64,000 nt of DNA, taken from assembly GCF_932526225.1 (NCBI RefSeq), contig NC_064048.1, positions 13,525,665 to 13,589,664 of the forward strand, read 5' to 3'. This stretch comes from Nematostella vectensis (taxonomy: Eukaryota; Cnidaria; Anthozoa; Actiniaria; Edwardsiidae). Every line of letters starts with the position of its first letter. Position 1 is the stretch's first letter. Under the pieces are notes generated by a model. It searched no databases, was not told the DNA's origin, and worked only from the letters and a program-made list of their open reading frames with translations. The position numbers were made by a program, and so were the translations under genes. Below are positions 50,599 to 61,457 of this stretch, piece by piece.

Positions 50599-51120
50599 CG
50601 GGTCGCTGCGTTAGTAGTCAAGTGCCCGCAACGAAAGACTAACGTGGCATTGCTGAAGGGAATTGTAATGAAAATTACTTTTAATACTATTGGTATCGTA
50701 AACTATCCCAAGCAAAGTCACCATCGGACTGGAGGTTACATTCGGGAAAAGCTTCAGGGTTACATTCGGGAATTTGTTTTACGAGGGTAACCTCCAAAAG
50801 GTTACAATCGATAATTTTTTTCCGAATGTAAATTTCAAAAAGTAACATTAGGAAAAATAAAACAGTATACTCGGAAAAAAAGGTATATCAATCTATCGAG
50901 CGCTATGCTCTATGTTAGAATCTACTTAATCAAGTTATCCAAGGAATCTAGTTATTTTTTGTGTGCATAAAATATGTACAGGATCCTGAACAAAGCATGA
51001 GCACATCAAAGATGCTGAGAGTACATAAAAATGTCCCTATACCTTCTTTTTATGTCATGACACACCAAGAACAGTATAATTAAGTATCGATATTTAAAAA
51101 AAAATAAAGAAAAAAAAATA
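50599..51120 (+). repeat. 545-bp satellite, first unit lacking its B box
   Basis: This unit starts at CGGGTCGCTGCG, so the GGCTATCAGCGGGAATCGAAC part is replaced by filler and the B-box site is absent. A changed base gives TTTTACGAGGGTAACC (others GAGTGTAACC), which weakens the inverted pairing used elsewhere. Confidence 0.9.
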
Positions 51121-51206
51121 GGCTATCAGAGGGAATCGAACCCGGGTCGCTGCGGTAGTAGTCAAGAGCACGCAACGAAAGACTAACGTGGCATTGCTGA
51201 ATCGAA
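51121..51206 (-). other. tRNA-like relic with B box and T-run in the 545-bp unit (representative)
   Basis: On the minus strand, 51142-51132 reads GGTTCGATTCC, a perfect match to the Pol III B-box consensus. Four of five T-stem pairs form. A weak A-box candidate, TAGTCTTTCGT, lies about 31 bases upstream, normal tRNA spacing. The T-rich run beyond position 51,120 (A-run on the plus strand) would act as a terminator. No complementary acceptor 5' strand is visible and the anticodon stem is poor, so this is not a functional tRNA. In other units the site lies 11-21 bases after each unit start. Units at 56,035 and 57,096 have one altered base, and units at 54,939 and 60,917 read GGTTCGACTCC, still consensus. 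Confidence 0.6.
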
Positions 51207-51273
51207 TTGTAATGAAAATTATTTTTAATACTATTGGTATCGTAAACTATCCCAAGCAAAGTCACCATCGGAC

Positions 51274-51385
51274 TGGAGGTTACATTCGGGAAAAGCTTCA
51301 GGGTTACATTCGGGAATATGTTTTACGAGTGTAACCTCCAAAAGGTTACAATCGATATTTTTTTTTCCGAATGTAAATTCCAAAA
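51274..51385. repeat. GTTACATTCGG motif cluster with hairpins (representative)
   Basis: Within ~110 bp the motif GGTTACATTCGGGA occurs twice in direct order, ~25 bases apart. A degenerate third copy (GGTTACAATCGAT) and a fourth (AGTAACATTAGG) follow. Inverted forms are GTGTAACCTCC and CCGAATGTAA. The perfect hairpin GTAACCT-CCAAA-AGGTTAC sits at 51,331-51,349. A longer GGAGGTTAC...GTAACCTCC stem could enclose the two direct copies. The cluster is present in every unit, so it is a basic part of the monomer, and the unit may have grown from ~25-bp subrepeats. Confidence 0.8.
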
Positions 51386-51666
51386 AGTAACATTAGGAAA
51401 AATTAAACAGTATACTCGGAAAAAAAGGTATATCAATCTATCGAGCGCTATGCTTCAAGTTAGAATCTACTTAATCAAGTTATCCAAGGAATCTAGTTAG
51501 TTCTTGTGTGCATAAAATATGTACAGGATCCTGAACAAAGCATGAGCACATCAAAGATGCTGAGAGTACATAAAAATGTCCCTATACATTCTTTTTATGT
51601 CATGACACAACAAGAACAGTATAATTAAGTATCGATGATTAAAAAAAAAATTAAGGAAAAAAAATA

Positions 51667-54600
51667 GGCTATCAGCGGGAATCGAACCCGGGTCGCTGCG
51701 TTAGTAGTCAAGTGCCCGCAACGAAAGACTAACGTGGCATTGCTGAAGGGAATTGTAATGAAAATTACTTTTAATACTATTGGTATTGTAAACTATCCCA
51801 AGCAAAGTCACCATCGGACTGGAGGTTACATTCGGGAAAAGCTTCAGGGTTACATTCGGGAATTTGTTTTACGAGTGTAACCTCCAAAAGGTTACAATCG
51901 ATATTTTTTTTTTCCGAATGTAAATTCCAAAAAGTAACATTAGGAAAAATAAAACAGTATACTCGGAAAAAAAGGTATATCAATCTATCGAGCGCTATGC
52001 TCTAAGTTAGAATCTACTTAATCAAGTTATCCAAGGAATCTAGTTAGTTCTTGTGTGCATAAAATATGTACAGGATCCTGAACAAAGCATGAGCACATCA
52101 AAGATGCTGAGAGTACATAAAAATGTCCCTATACCTTCTTTTTATGTCATGACACACCAAGAACAGTATAATTAAGTATCGATATTTAAAAAAAAAAAGA
52201 AAAAAAATAGGCTGTCAGCGGGAATCGAACCCGGGTCGCTGCGTTAGTAGTCAAGTGCCCGCAACGAAAGACTAACGTGGCATTGCTGAAGGGAATTGTA
52301 ATGAAAATTACTTTAAATACTATTGGTATCGTAAACTATCCCAAGCAAAGTCACCATCGGACTGGAGGTTACATACGGGAAAAGCTTCAGGGTTACATTC
52401 GGGAATTTGTTTCACGAGTGTAACCTCCAAAAGGTTACAATCGGTAATTTTTTTTCCGAATGTAAATTCCAAAAAGTAACATTAGGAAAAATAAAACAGT
52501 ATACTCGGAAAAAAATGTATATCAATCTATCGAGCGCTATGCTCTATGTTAGAATCTACTTAATCAAGTTATCCAAGGAATCTAGTTAGTTCTTGTGTGC
52601 ATAAAATATGTACAGGATCCTGAACAAAGCATGAGCACATCAAAGATGCTGAGAGTACATAAAAATGTCCCTATACCTTCTTTTTATGTCATGACACACC
52701 AAGAACAGTATAATTAAGTATCGATATTTAAAAAGAAAATTAAGGAAAAAAAATAGGCTATCAGCGGGAATCGAACCCGGGTCGCTGCGTTAGTAGTCAA
52801 GTGCCCGCAACGAAAGACTAACGTGGCATTGCTGAAGGGAATTGTAATGAAAATTACTTTAAATACTATTGGTATCGTAAACTATCCCAAGCAAAGTCAC
52901 CATCGGACTGGAGGTTACATTCGGGAAAAGCTTCAGGGTTACATTCGGGAATTTGTTTTACGAGTGTAACCTCCAAAAGGTTACAATCGATAATTTTTTT
53001 TTCCGAATGTAAATTCCAAAAAGTAACATTAGGAAAAATAAAACAGTATACTCGGAAAAAAAAGGTATATCAATCTATCGAGCGCTATGCTCTATGTTAG
53101 AATCTACTTAATCAAGTTATCCAAGGAATCTAGTTAGTTCTTGTGTGCATAAAATATGTACATGATCCTGAACAAAGCATGAGCACATCAAAGATGCTGA
53201 GAGTACATAAAAATGTCCCTATACCTTCTTTTTATGTCATGACACACCAAGAACAGTATAATTAAGTATCGATATTTAAAAAAACAAAATAAAGAAAAAA
53301 AAAAGGCTATCAGCGGGAATCGAACCCGGGTCGCTGCGTTAGTAGTCAAGTGCCCGCAACGAAAGACTAACGTGGCATTGCTGAAGGGAATTGTAATGAA
53401 AATTACTTTTAATACTATTGGTATCGTAAACTATCCCAAGCAAAGTCACCATCGGACTGGAGGTTACATTCGGGAAAAGCTTCAGGGTTACATTCGGGAA
53501 TTTGTTTTACGAGTGTAACCTCCAAAAGGTTACAATCGATAATTTGTTTTCCGAATGTAAATTCCAAAAAGTAACATTAGGACAAATAAAACAGTATACT
53601 CGGAAAAAAGGTATATCAATCTATGGAGAGCCATGCTCTATGTTGAAATCTACTTAATCAAGTTATCCAAGGAATCTAGTTAGTTCTTGTGTGCATAAAA
53701 TATGTACAGGATCCTGAACAAAGCATGAGCACATCAAAGATGCTGAGAGTACATAAAAATGTCCCTATACCTTCTTTTTATGTCATGACACATCAAGAAC
53801 AGTATAATTAAGTATCGATATTTAAAAAAAAAATTAAGGAAAAAAAATAGGCTATCAGCGGGAATCGAACCCGGGTCGCTGCGTTAGTAGTCAAGTGCCC
53901 GCAACGAAAGACTAACGTGGCATTGCTGAAGGGAATTGTAATGAAAATTACTTTAAATACTCTTGGTATCGTAAACTATCCCAAGCAAAGTCACCATCGG
54001 ACTGGAGGTTACATTCGGGAAAAGCTTCAGGGTTACATTCGGGAATTTGTTTTACGAGTGTAACCTCCAAAAGGTTACAATCGATAATTTTTTTATCCGA
54101 ATGTAAATTCCAAAAAGTAACATTAGGAAAAATAAAACAGTATACTCGGAAAAAAAAGGTATATCAATCTATCGAGCGCTATGCTCTATGTTAGAATCTA
54201 CTTAATCAAGTTATCCAAGGAATCTAGTTAGTTCTTGTGTGCATAAAATATGTACAGGATCCTGAACAAAGCATGAGCACATCAAAGATGCTGAGAGTAC
54301 ATAAAAATGTCCCTATACCTTCTTTTTATGTCATGACACACCAAGAACAGTATAATTAAGTATCGATATTTAAAAAAAAAATTAAGGAAAAAAAATAGGC
54401 TATCAGCGGGAATCGAACCCGGGTAGCTGCGTTAGTAGTCAAGTGCCCGCAACGAAAGACTAACGTGGCATTGCTGAAGGGAATTGTAATAAAAATTACT
54501 TTAAATACTATTGGTATCGTAAACTATCCCAAGCAAAGTCACCATCGGACTGGAAGTTACATTCGGGAAAAGCTTCAGGGTTACATTCGGGAATTTGTTT

Positions 54601-55484
54601 TACGAGTGTAACCTCCAAAAGGTTACAATCGATAATTTGTTTTCCGAATGTAAATTCCAAAAAGTAACATTAGGACAAATAAAACAGTATACTCGAAGGT
54701 ATATCAATCTATCGAGAGCCATGCTCTATTTTAAAATCTACTTAATCAAGTTATCCAAGGAATCTAGTTAGTTCTTGTGTGCATAAAATATGTACAGGAT
54801 CCTGAACAAAGCATGAGCACATCAAAGATGCTGAGAGTACATAAAAATGTCCCTATACCTTCTTTTTATGTCATGACACATCAAAAAAAGTATAATTAAG
54901 TATCGATATTTAAAAAAAAAAAAAAAGAAAAAAAAATAGGCTATCAGCGGGAGTCGAACCCGGGTCGCTGCGTTAGTAGTCAAGTGCCCGCAACGAAAGA
55001 CTAACGTGGCATTGCTGAAGATAATTGTAATGAAAATTACTTTTAATACTATTGGTATCGTAAACTATCCCAAGCAAAGTGACCATCGGACTGAAGGTTA
55101 CATTCGGGAAAAGCTTCAGGGTTACATTCGGGAATTTGTTTTACGAGTGTAACCTCCAAACGGTTACAATCGATAATTTTTTTTTCCGAATGTAAATTCC
55201 AAAAAGTAACATTAGGAAAAATAAAACAGTATACTCGAAAAAAAGGTATATCAATCTATCGAGCGCTATGCTCTATGTTAAAATCTACTTAATCAAGTTA
55301 TCCAAGGAATCTAGTTAGTTCTTGTGTGCATAAAATATGTACAGGATCCTGAACTAAGCATGAGCACATCAAAGATGCTGATAGTACATAAAAATGTCCC
55401 TATACCTTCTTTTTATGTCATGACACACCAAGAACAGTATTATTAAGTATCGATATTTAAAAAAAAAATAAAGAAAAAAAAATA
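51667..55484 (+). repeat. Seven-unit higher-order block, copy 1
   Basis: Units starting 51667 to 54939 correspond one-to-one with those from 57643 to 60917. Shared private markers are: GGCTGTCAGCG with ATCGGTAATTTT (unit 52210); an AAAAAGAAAATTAAGG tract before 52756; an AACAAAATAAAG tract before 53305; AATTTGTTTTCCG with GGACAAATAAAAC (53305 and 54398); TACTCGAAGGTAT (54398); and GGGAGTCGAACC (54939). Confidence 0.92.
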
Positions 55485-56034
55485 AGCTATCAGCGGGAAT
55501 CGAACCCGGGTCGCTGCGTTAGTAGTCAAGTGCCCGCAACGAAAGACTAACGTGGCATTGCTGAAGGGAATTGCAATGAAAATTACTTTTAATACTATTG
55601 GTATTGTAAACTATCCCAAGCAAAGGCACCATCGGACTGGAGGTTACATTCGGGAAAAGCTTCAGGGTTACATTCGGGAATTTGTTTTACGAGTGTAACC
55701 TCCAAAAGGTTACAATCGATATTTTTTTTTTCCAAATGTAAATTCCAAAAAGTAACATTAGGAAAAATAAAATAGTATACTCGGAAAAAAAGGTATATCA
55801 ATCTATCGAGCGCTATGCTCTAAGTTAGAATCTACTTAATCAAGTTATCCAAGGAATCTAGTTAGTTCTTGTGTGCATAAAATATGTACAGGATCCTGAA
55901 CTAAGCATGAGCACATCAAAGATGCTGAGAGTACATAAAAATGTCCCTATACCTTCTTTTTATGTCATGACACACCAAGAACAGTATAATTAAGTATCGA
56001 TATTTAAAAAAAAAAATTAAGAAAAAAAAAAATA
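55485..56034 (+). repeat. 545-bp satellite unit between higher-order blocks
   Basis: This unit begins AAGCTATC instead of GGCTATC. It shares TTGCAATGAAAATT and a preceding GTATTATTAAG with the unit at 62,004, and has private AAAGGCACCATCGG and TCCAAATGTAAATT changes. Confidence 0.82.
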
Positions 56035-57095
56035 GGCTATCAGCGAGAATCGAACCCGGGTGGCTGCGTTAGTAGTCAAGTGCCCGCAACGAAAGACTAA
56101 CGTGGCATTGCTGAAGGGAATTGTAATGAAAATTACTTTTAATACTATTGGTATCGTAAACTATCCCAAGCAAAGTCACCATCGGACAGGAGGTTACATT
56201 CGGGAAAAGCTTCAGGGTTACATTCGGGAATTTGTTTTACGAGTGTAACCTCCAAAAGGTTACAATCGATATTTTTTTTTCCGAATGTAAATTCCAAAAA
56301 GTAACATTAGAAAAAATAAAACAGTATACTCGGAAAAAAAGGTATATCAATCTATCGAGCGCTATGCTCTAAGTTAGAATCTACTTAATCAAGTTATCCA
56401 AGGAGTCTAGTTAGTTCTTGTGTGCATAAAATATGTACAGGATCCTGAACAATGCATGAGCACATCAAAGATGCTGAGAGTACATAAAAATATCCCTATA
56501 CCTTCTTTTTATGTCATGACACAACAAGAACAGTATGATTAAGTATCGATATTTAAAAAAAAAATAAAGAAAAAAAAAATAGGCTATCAGCGGGAATCGA
56601 ACCCGGGTCGCTGCGTTAGTAGTCAAGTGCCCGCAACGAAAGACTAACGTGGCATTGCTGAAGGGAATTGTAATGAAAATTACTTTTAAAACTATTGGTA
56701 TCGTAAACTATCCCAAGCAAAGTCACCATCGGACAGGAGGTTACATTCGGGAAAAGTGTAACCTCCAAAAGGTTACAATCGATATTTTTTTTTTCCGAAT
56801 GTAAATTCCAAAAAGTAACATTAGGAAAAATAAAACAGTATACTCGGAAAAAAAGGTATATCAATCTATCGAGCGCTATGCTCTAAGTTAGAATCTACTT
56901 AATCAAGTTATCCAAGGAATCTAGTTAGTTCTTGTGTGCATAAAATATGTACAGGATCCTGAACTAAGCATGAGCACATCAAAGATGCTGAGAGTACATA
57001 AAAATGTCCCTATACCTTCTTTTTATGTCATGACACACCAAGAACAGTATAATTAAGTATCGATATTTAAAAAAAAAAATTAAGAAAAAAAAATA
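56035..57095 (+). repeat. Two-unit tandem duplication, copy 1
   Basis: Units 56035 and 56582 match units 57096 and 57643 at a 1,061-bp offset. The shared private markers are GCGAGAATCG with GGGTGGCTGCG in the first unit, and GAACAATGCATGAG with AAAAATATCCC near its end. The second unit of this copy has a ~30-bp loss at about 56,757, where the second GTTACATTCGG motif and following bases are missing, making it 514 bp. Confidence 0.9.
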
Positions 57096-57642
57096 GGCTA
57101 TCAGCGAGAATCGAACCCGGGTGGCTGCGTTAGTAGTCAAGTGCCCGCAACGAAAGACTAACGTGGCATTGCTGAAGGGAATTGTAATGAAAATTACTTT
57201 TAATACTATTGGTATCGTAAACTATCCCAAGCAAAGTCACCATCGGACTGGAGGTTACATTCGGGAAAAGCTTCAGGGTTACATTCGGGAATTTGTTTTA
57301 CGAGTGTAACCTCCAAAAGCTTACAATCGATATTTTTTTTTCCGAATGTAAATTCCAAAAAGTAACATTAGAAAAAATAAAACAGTATACTCGGAAAAAA
57401 AGGTATATCAATCTATCGAGCGCTATGCTCTAAGTTAGAATCTACTTAATCAAGTTATCCAAGGAGTCTAGTTAGTTCTTGTGTGCATAAAATATGTACA
57501 GGATCCTGAACAATGCATGAGCACATCAAAGATGCTGAGAGTACATAAAAATATCCCTATACCTTCTTTTTATGTCATGACACAACAAGAACAGTATGAT
57601 TAAGTATCGATATTTAAAAAAAAAATAAAGAAAAAAAAAATA
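57096..57642 (+). repeat. First unit of the two-unit duplication, copy 2
   Basis: This unit carries the same GCGAGAATCG / GGGTGGCTGCG and AACAATGCATGAG markers as 56,035. The G-to-A change turns the B-box end from CC to CT, a shared defect. AAAAGCTTACAATCG near 57,317 differs from the usual AAAAGGTTACAATCG and breaks one hairpin arm. Confidence 0.88.
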
Positions 57643-60600
57643 GGCTATCAGCGGGAATCGAACCCGGGTCGCTGCGTTAGTAGTCAAGTGCCCGCAACGA
57701 AAGACTAACGTGGCATTGCTGAAGGGAATTGTAATGAAAATTACTTTTAATACTATTGGTATCGTAAACTATCCCAAGCAAAGTCACCATCGGACAGGAG
57801 GTTACATTCGGGAAAAGCTTCAGGGTTACATTTGGGAATTTGTTTTACGAGTGTAACCTCCAAAAGGTTACAATCGATATTTTTTTTTTTCCGAATGTAA
57901 ATTCCAAAAAGTAACATTAGGAAAAATAAAACAGTATACTCGGAAAAAAAGGTATATCAATCTATCGAGCGCTATGCTCTAAGTTAGAATCTACTTAATC
58001 AAGTTATCCAAGGAATCTAGTTAGTTCTTGTGTGCATAAAATATGTACAGGATCCTGAACAAAGCATGAGCACATCAAAGATGCTGAGAGTACATAAAAA
58101 TGTCCCTATACCTTCTTTTTATGTCATGACACACCAAGAACAGTATAATTAAGTATCGATATTTAAAAAAAAAAAAAGAAAAAAAATAGGCTGTCAGCGG
58201 GAATCGAACCCGGGTCGCTGCGTTAGTAGTCAAGTGCCCGCAACGAAAGACTAACGTGGCATTGCTGAAGGGAATTGTAATGAAAATTACTTTAAATACT
58301 ATTGGTATCGTAAACTATCCCAAGCAAAGTCACCATCGGACTGGAGGTTACATTCGGGAAAAGCTTCAGGGTTACATTCGGGAATTTGTTTTACGAGTGT
58401 AACCTCCAAAAGGTTACAATCGGTAATTTTTTTTCCGAATGTAAATTCCCAAAAGTAACATTAGGAAAAATAAAACAGTATACTCGGAAAAAAAGGTATA
58501 TCAATCTATCGAGCGCTATGCTCTATGTTAGAATCTACTTAATCAAGTTATCCAAGGAATGTAGTTAGTTCTTGTGTGCATAAAATATGTACAGGATCCT
58601 GAACAAAGCATGAGCACATCAAAGATGCTGAGAGTACATAAAAATGTCCCTATACCTTCTTTTTATGTCATGACACACCAAGAACAGTATAATTAAGTAT
58701 CGATATTTAAAAAGAAAATTAAGGAAAAAAAATAGGCTATCAGCGGGAATCGAACCCGGGTCGCTGCGTTAGTAGTCAAGTGCCCGCAACGAAAGACTAA
58801 CGTGGCATTGCTGAAGGGAATTGTAATGAAAATTACTTTAAATACTATTGGTATCGTAAACTATCCCAAGCAAAGTCACCATCGGACTGGAGGTTACATT
58901 CGGGAAAAGCTTCAGGGTTACATTCGGGAATTTGTTTTACGAGTGTAACCTCCAAAAGGTTACAATCGATAATTTTTTTTTCCGAATGTAAATTCCAAAA
59001 AGTAACATTAGGAAAAATAAAACAGTATACTCGGAAAAAAAAGGTATATCAATCTATCGAGCGCTATGCTCTATGTTAGAATCTACTTAATCAAGTTATC
59101 CAAGGAATCTAGTTAGTTCTTGTGTGCATAAAATATGTACAGGATCCTGAACAAAGCATGAGCACATCAAAGATGCTGAGAGTACATAAAAATGTCCCTA
59201 TACCTTCTTTTTATGTCATGACACACCAAGAACAGTATAATTAAGTATTGATATTTAAAAAAACAAAATAAAGAAAAAAAAAGGCTATCAGCGGGAATCG
59301 AACCCGGGTCGCTGCGTTAGTAGTCAAGTGCCCGCAACGAAAGGCTAACGTGGCATTGCTGAAGGGAATTGTAATGAAAATTACTTTTAATACTATTGGT
59401 ATCGTAAACTATCCCAAGCAAAGTCACCATCGGACTGGAGGTTACATTCGGGAAAAGCTTCAGGGTTACATTCGGGAATTTGTTTTACGAGTGTAACCTC
59501 CAAAAGGTTACAATCGATAATTTGTTTTCCGAATGTAAATTCCAAAAAGTAACATTAGGACAAATAAAACAGTATACTCGGAAAAAAGGTATATCAATCT
59601 ATTGAGAGCCATGCTCTATGTTAAAATCTACTTAATCAAGTTATCCAAGGAATCTAGTTAGTTCTTGTGTGCATAAAATATGTACAGGATCCTGAACAAA
59701 GCATGAGCACATCAAAGATGCTGAGAGTACATAAAAATGTCCCTATACCTTCTTTTTATGTCATGACACATCAAGAACAGTATAATTAAGTATCGATATT
59801 TAAAAAAAAATTAAGGAAAAAAAATAGGCTATCAGCGGGAATCGAACCCGGGTCGCTGCGTTAGTAGTCAAGTGCCCGCAACGAAAGACTAACGTGGCAT
59901 TGCTGAAGGGAATTGTAATGAAAATTACTTTAAATACTATTGGTATCGTAAACTATCCCAAGCAAAGTCACCATCGGACTGGAGGTTACATTCGGGAAAA
60001 GCTTCAGGGTTACATTCGGGAATTTGTTTTACGAGTGTAACCTCCAAAAGGTTACAATCGATAATTTTTTTTTCCGAATGTAAATTCCAAAAAGTAACAT
60101 TAGGAAAAATAAAACAGTATACTCGGAAAAAAAAAGGTATATCAATCTATCGAGCGCTATGCTCTATGTTAGAATCTACTTAATCAAGTTATCCAAGGAA
60201 TCTAGTTAGTTCTTGTGTGCATAAAATATGTACAGGATCCTGAACAAAGCATGAGCACATCAAAGATGCTGAGAGTACATAAAAATGTCCCTATACCTTC
60301 TTTTTATGTCATGACACACCAAGAACAGTATAATTAAGTATCGATATTTAAAAAAAAAATTAAGGAAAAAAAATAGGCTATCAGCGGGAATCGAACCCGG
60401 GTCGCTGCGTTAGTAGTCAAGTGCCCGCAACGAAAGACTAACGTGGCATTGCTGAAGGGAATTGTAATGAAAATTACTTTAAATACTATTGGTATCGTAA
60501 ACTATCCCAAGCAAAGTCACCATCGGACTGGAGGTTACATTCAGGAAAAGCTTCAGGGTTACATTCGGGAATTTGTTTTACGAGTGTAACCTCCAAAAGG

Positions 60601-61457
60601 TTACAATCGATAATTTGTTTTCCGAATGTAAATTCCAAAAAGTAACATTAGGACAAATAAAACAGTATACTCGAAGGTATATCAATCTATCGAGAGCCAT
60701 GCTCTATTTTAAAATCTACTTAATCAAGTTATCCAAGGAATCTAGTTAGTTCTTGTGTGCATAAAATATGTACAGGATCCTGAACAAAGCATGAGCACAT
60801 CAAAGATGCTGAGAGTACATAAAAATGTCCCTATATCTTCTTTTTATGTAATGACACATCAAGAACAGTATAATTAAGTATCGATATTTAAAAAAAAATA
60901 TAAAGAAAAAAAAATAGGCTATCAGCGGGAGTCGAACCCGGGTCGCTGCGTTAGTAGTCAAGTGCCCGCAACGAAAGACTAACGTGGCATTGCTGAAGGA
61001 AATTGTAATGAAAATTACTTTTAATACTATTGGTATCGTAAACTATCCCAAGCAAAGTGACCATCGGACTGGAGGTTACATTCGGGAAAAGCTTCAGGGT
61101 TACATTCGGGAATTTGTTTTACGAGTGTAACCTCCAAAAGGTTACAATCGATAATTTTTTTTTTGTAAATTCCAAAAAGTAACATTAGGAAAAATAAAAC
61201 AGTATACTCGGAAAAAAAGGTATATCAATCTATCGAGCGCTATGCTCTATGTTAGAATCTACTTAATCAAGTTATCCAAGGAATTTAGTTAGTTCTTGTG
61301 TGCATAAAATATGTACAGGATCCTGAACAAAGCATGAGCACATCAAAGATGCTGAGAGTACATAAAAATGTCCCTATACCTTCTTTTTATGTCATGACAC
61401 ACCAAGAACAGTATAATTAAGTATCGATATTTAAAAAAAAAATAAAGAAAAAAAATA
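57643..61457 (+). repeat. Seven-unit higher-order block, copy 2
   Basis: This is the second copy of the block, 3,815 bp against 3,818 bp in copy 1, at an offset of 5.98 kb (11 units). It matches the marker order of copy 1. Differences are scattered, for example CGGACAGGAGG in its first unit, CTATTGAGAGCC for CTATGGAGAGCC, and a 5-7 base loss near 61,162. Confidence 0.92.

Larger units (their letters stand above)
51121..51666 (+). repeat. 545-bp satellite unit resembling the unit at 63,101
   Basis: Markers are CAGAGGGAATCG, TCAAGAGCACGC, GGGAATATGTTTTACG and GGAAAAATTAAAC. The last two and the TCAAGAGC form recur together only in the unit at 63,101. A near-terminal unit of the array edge is thus most like one 12 kb away. 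Confidence 0.85.

Noticed and set aside
51121-51206. A functional tRNA (possible anticodon loop CTACTAA) in each 545-bp unit
   Set aside because: Three of five anticodon-stem pairs fail and there is no 5' partner for the 3' acceptor strand.
51777-51983. Repeated PECN/FPNVT-like peptide pattern in frames of the 545-bp units
   Set aside because: The pattern is a translation of the short GTTACATTCGG subrepeats; the frames are 60-82 codons, broken in many units, and lack context.
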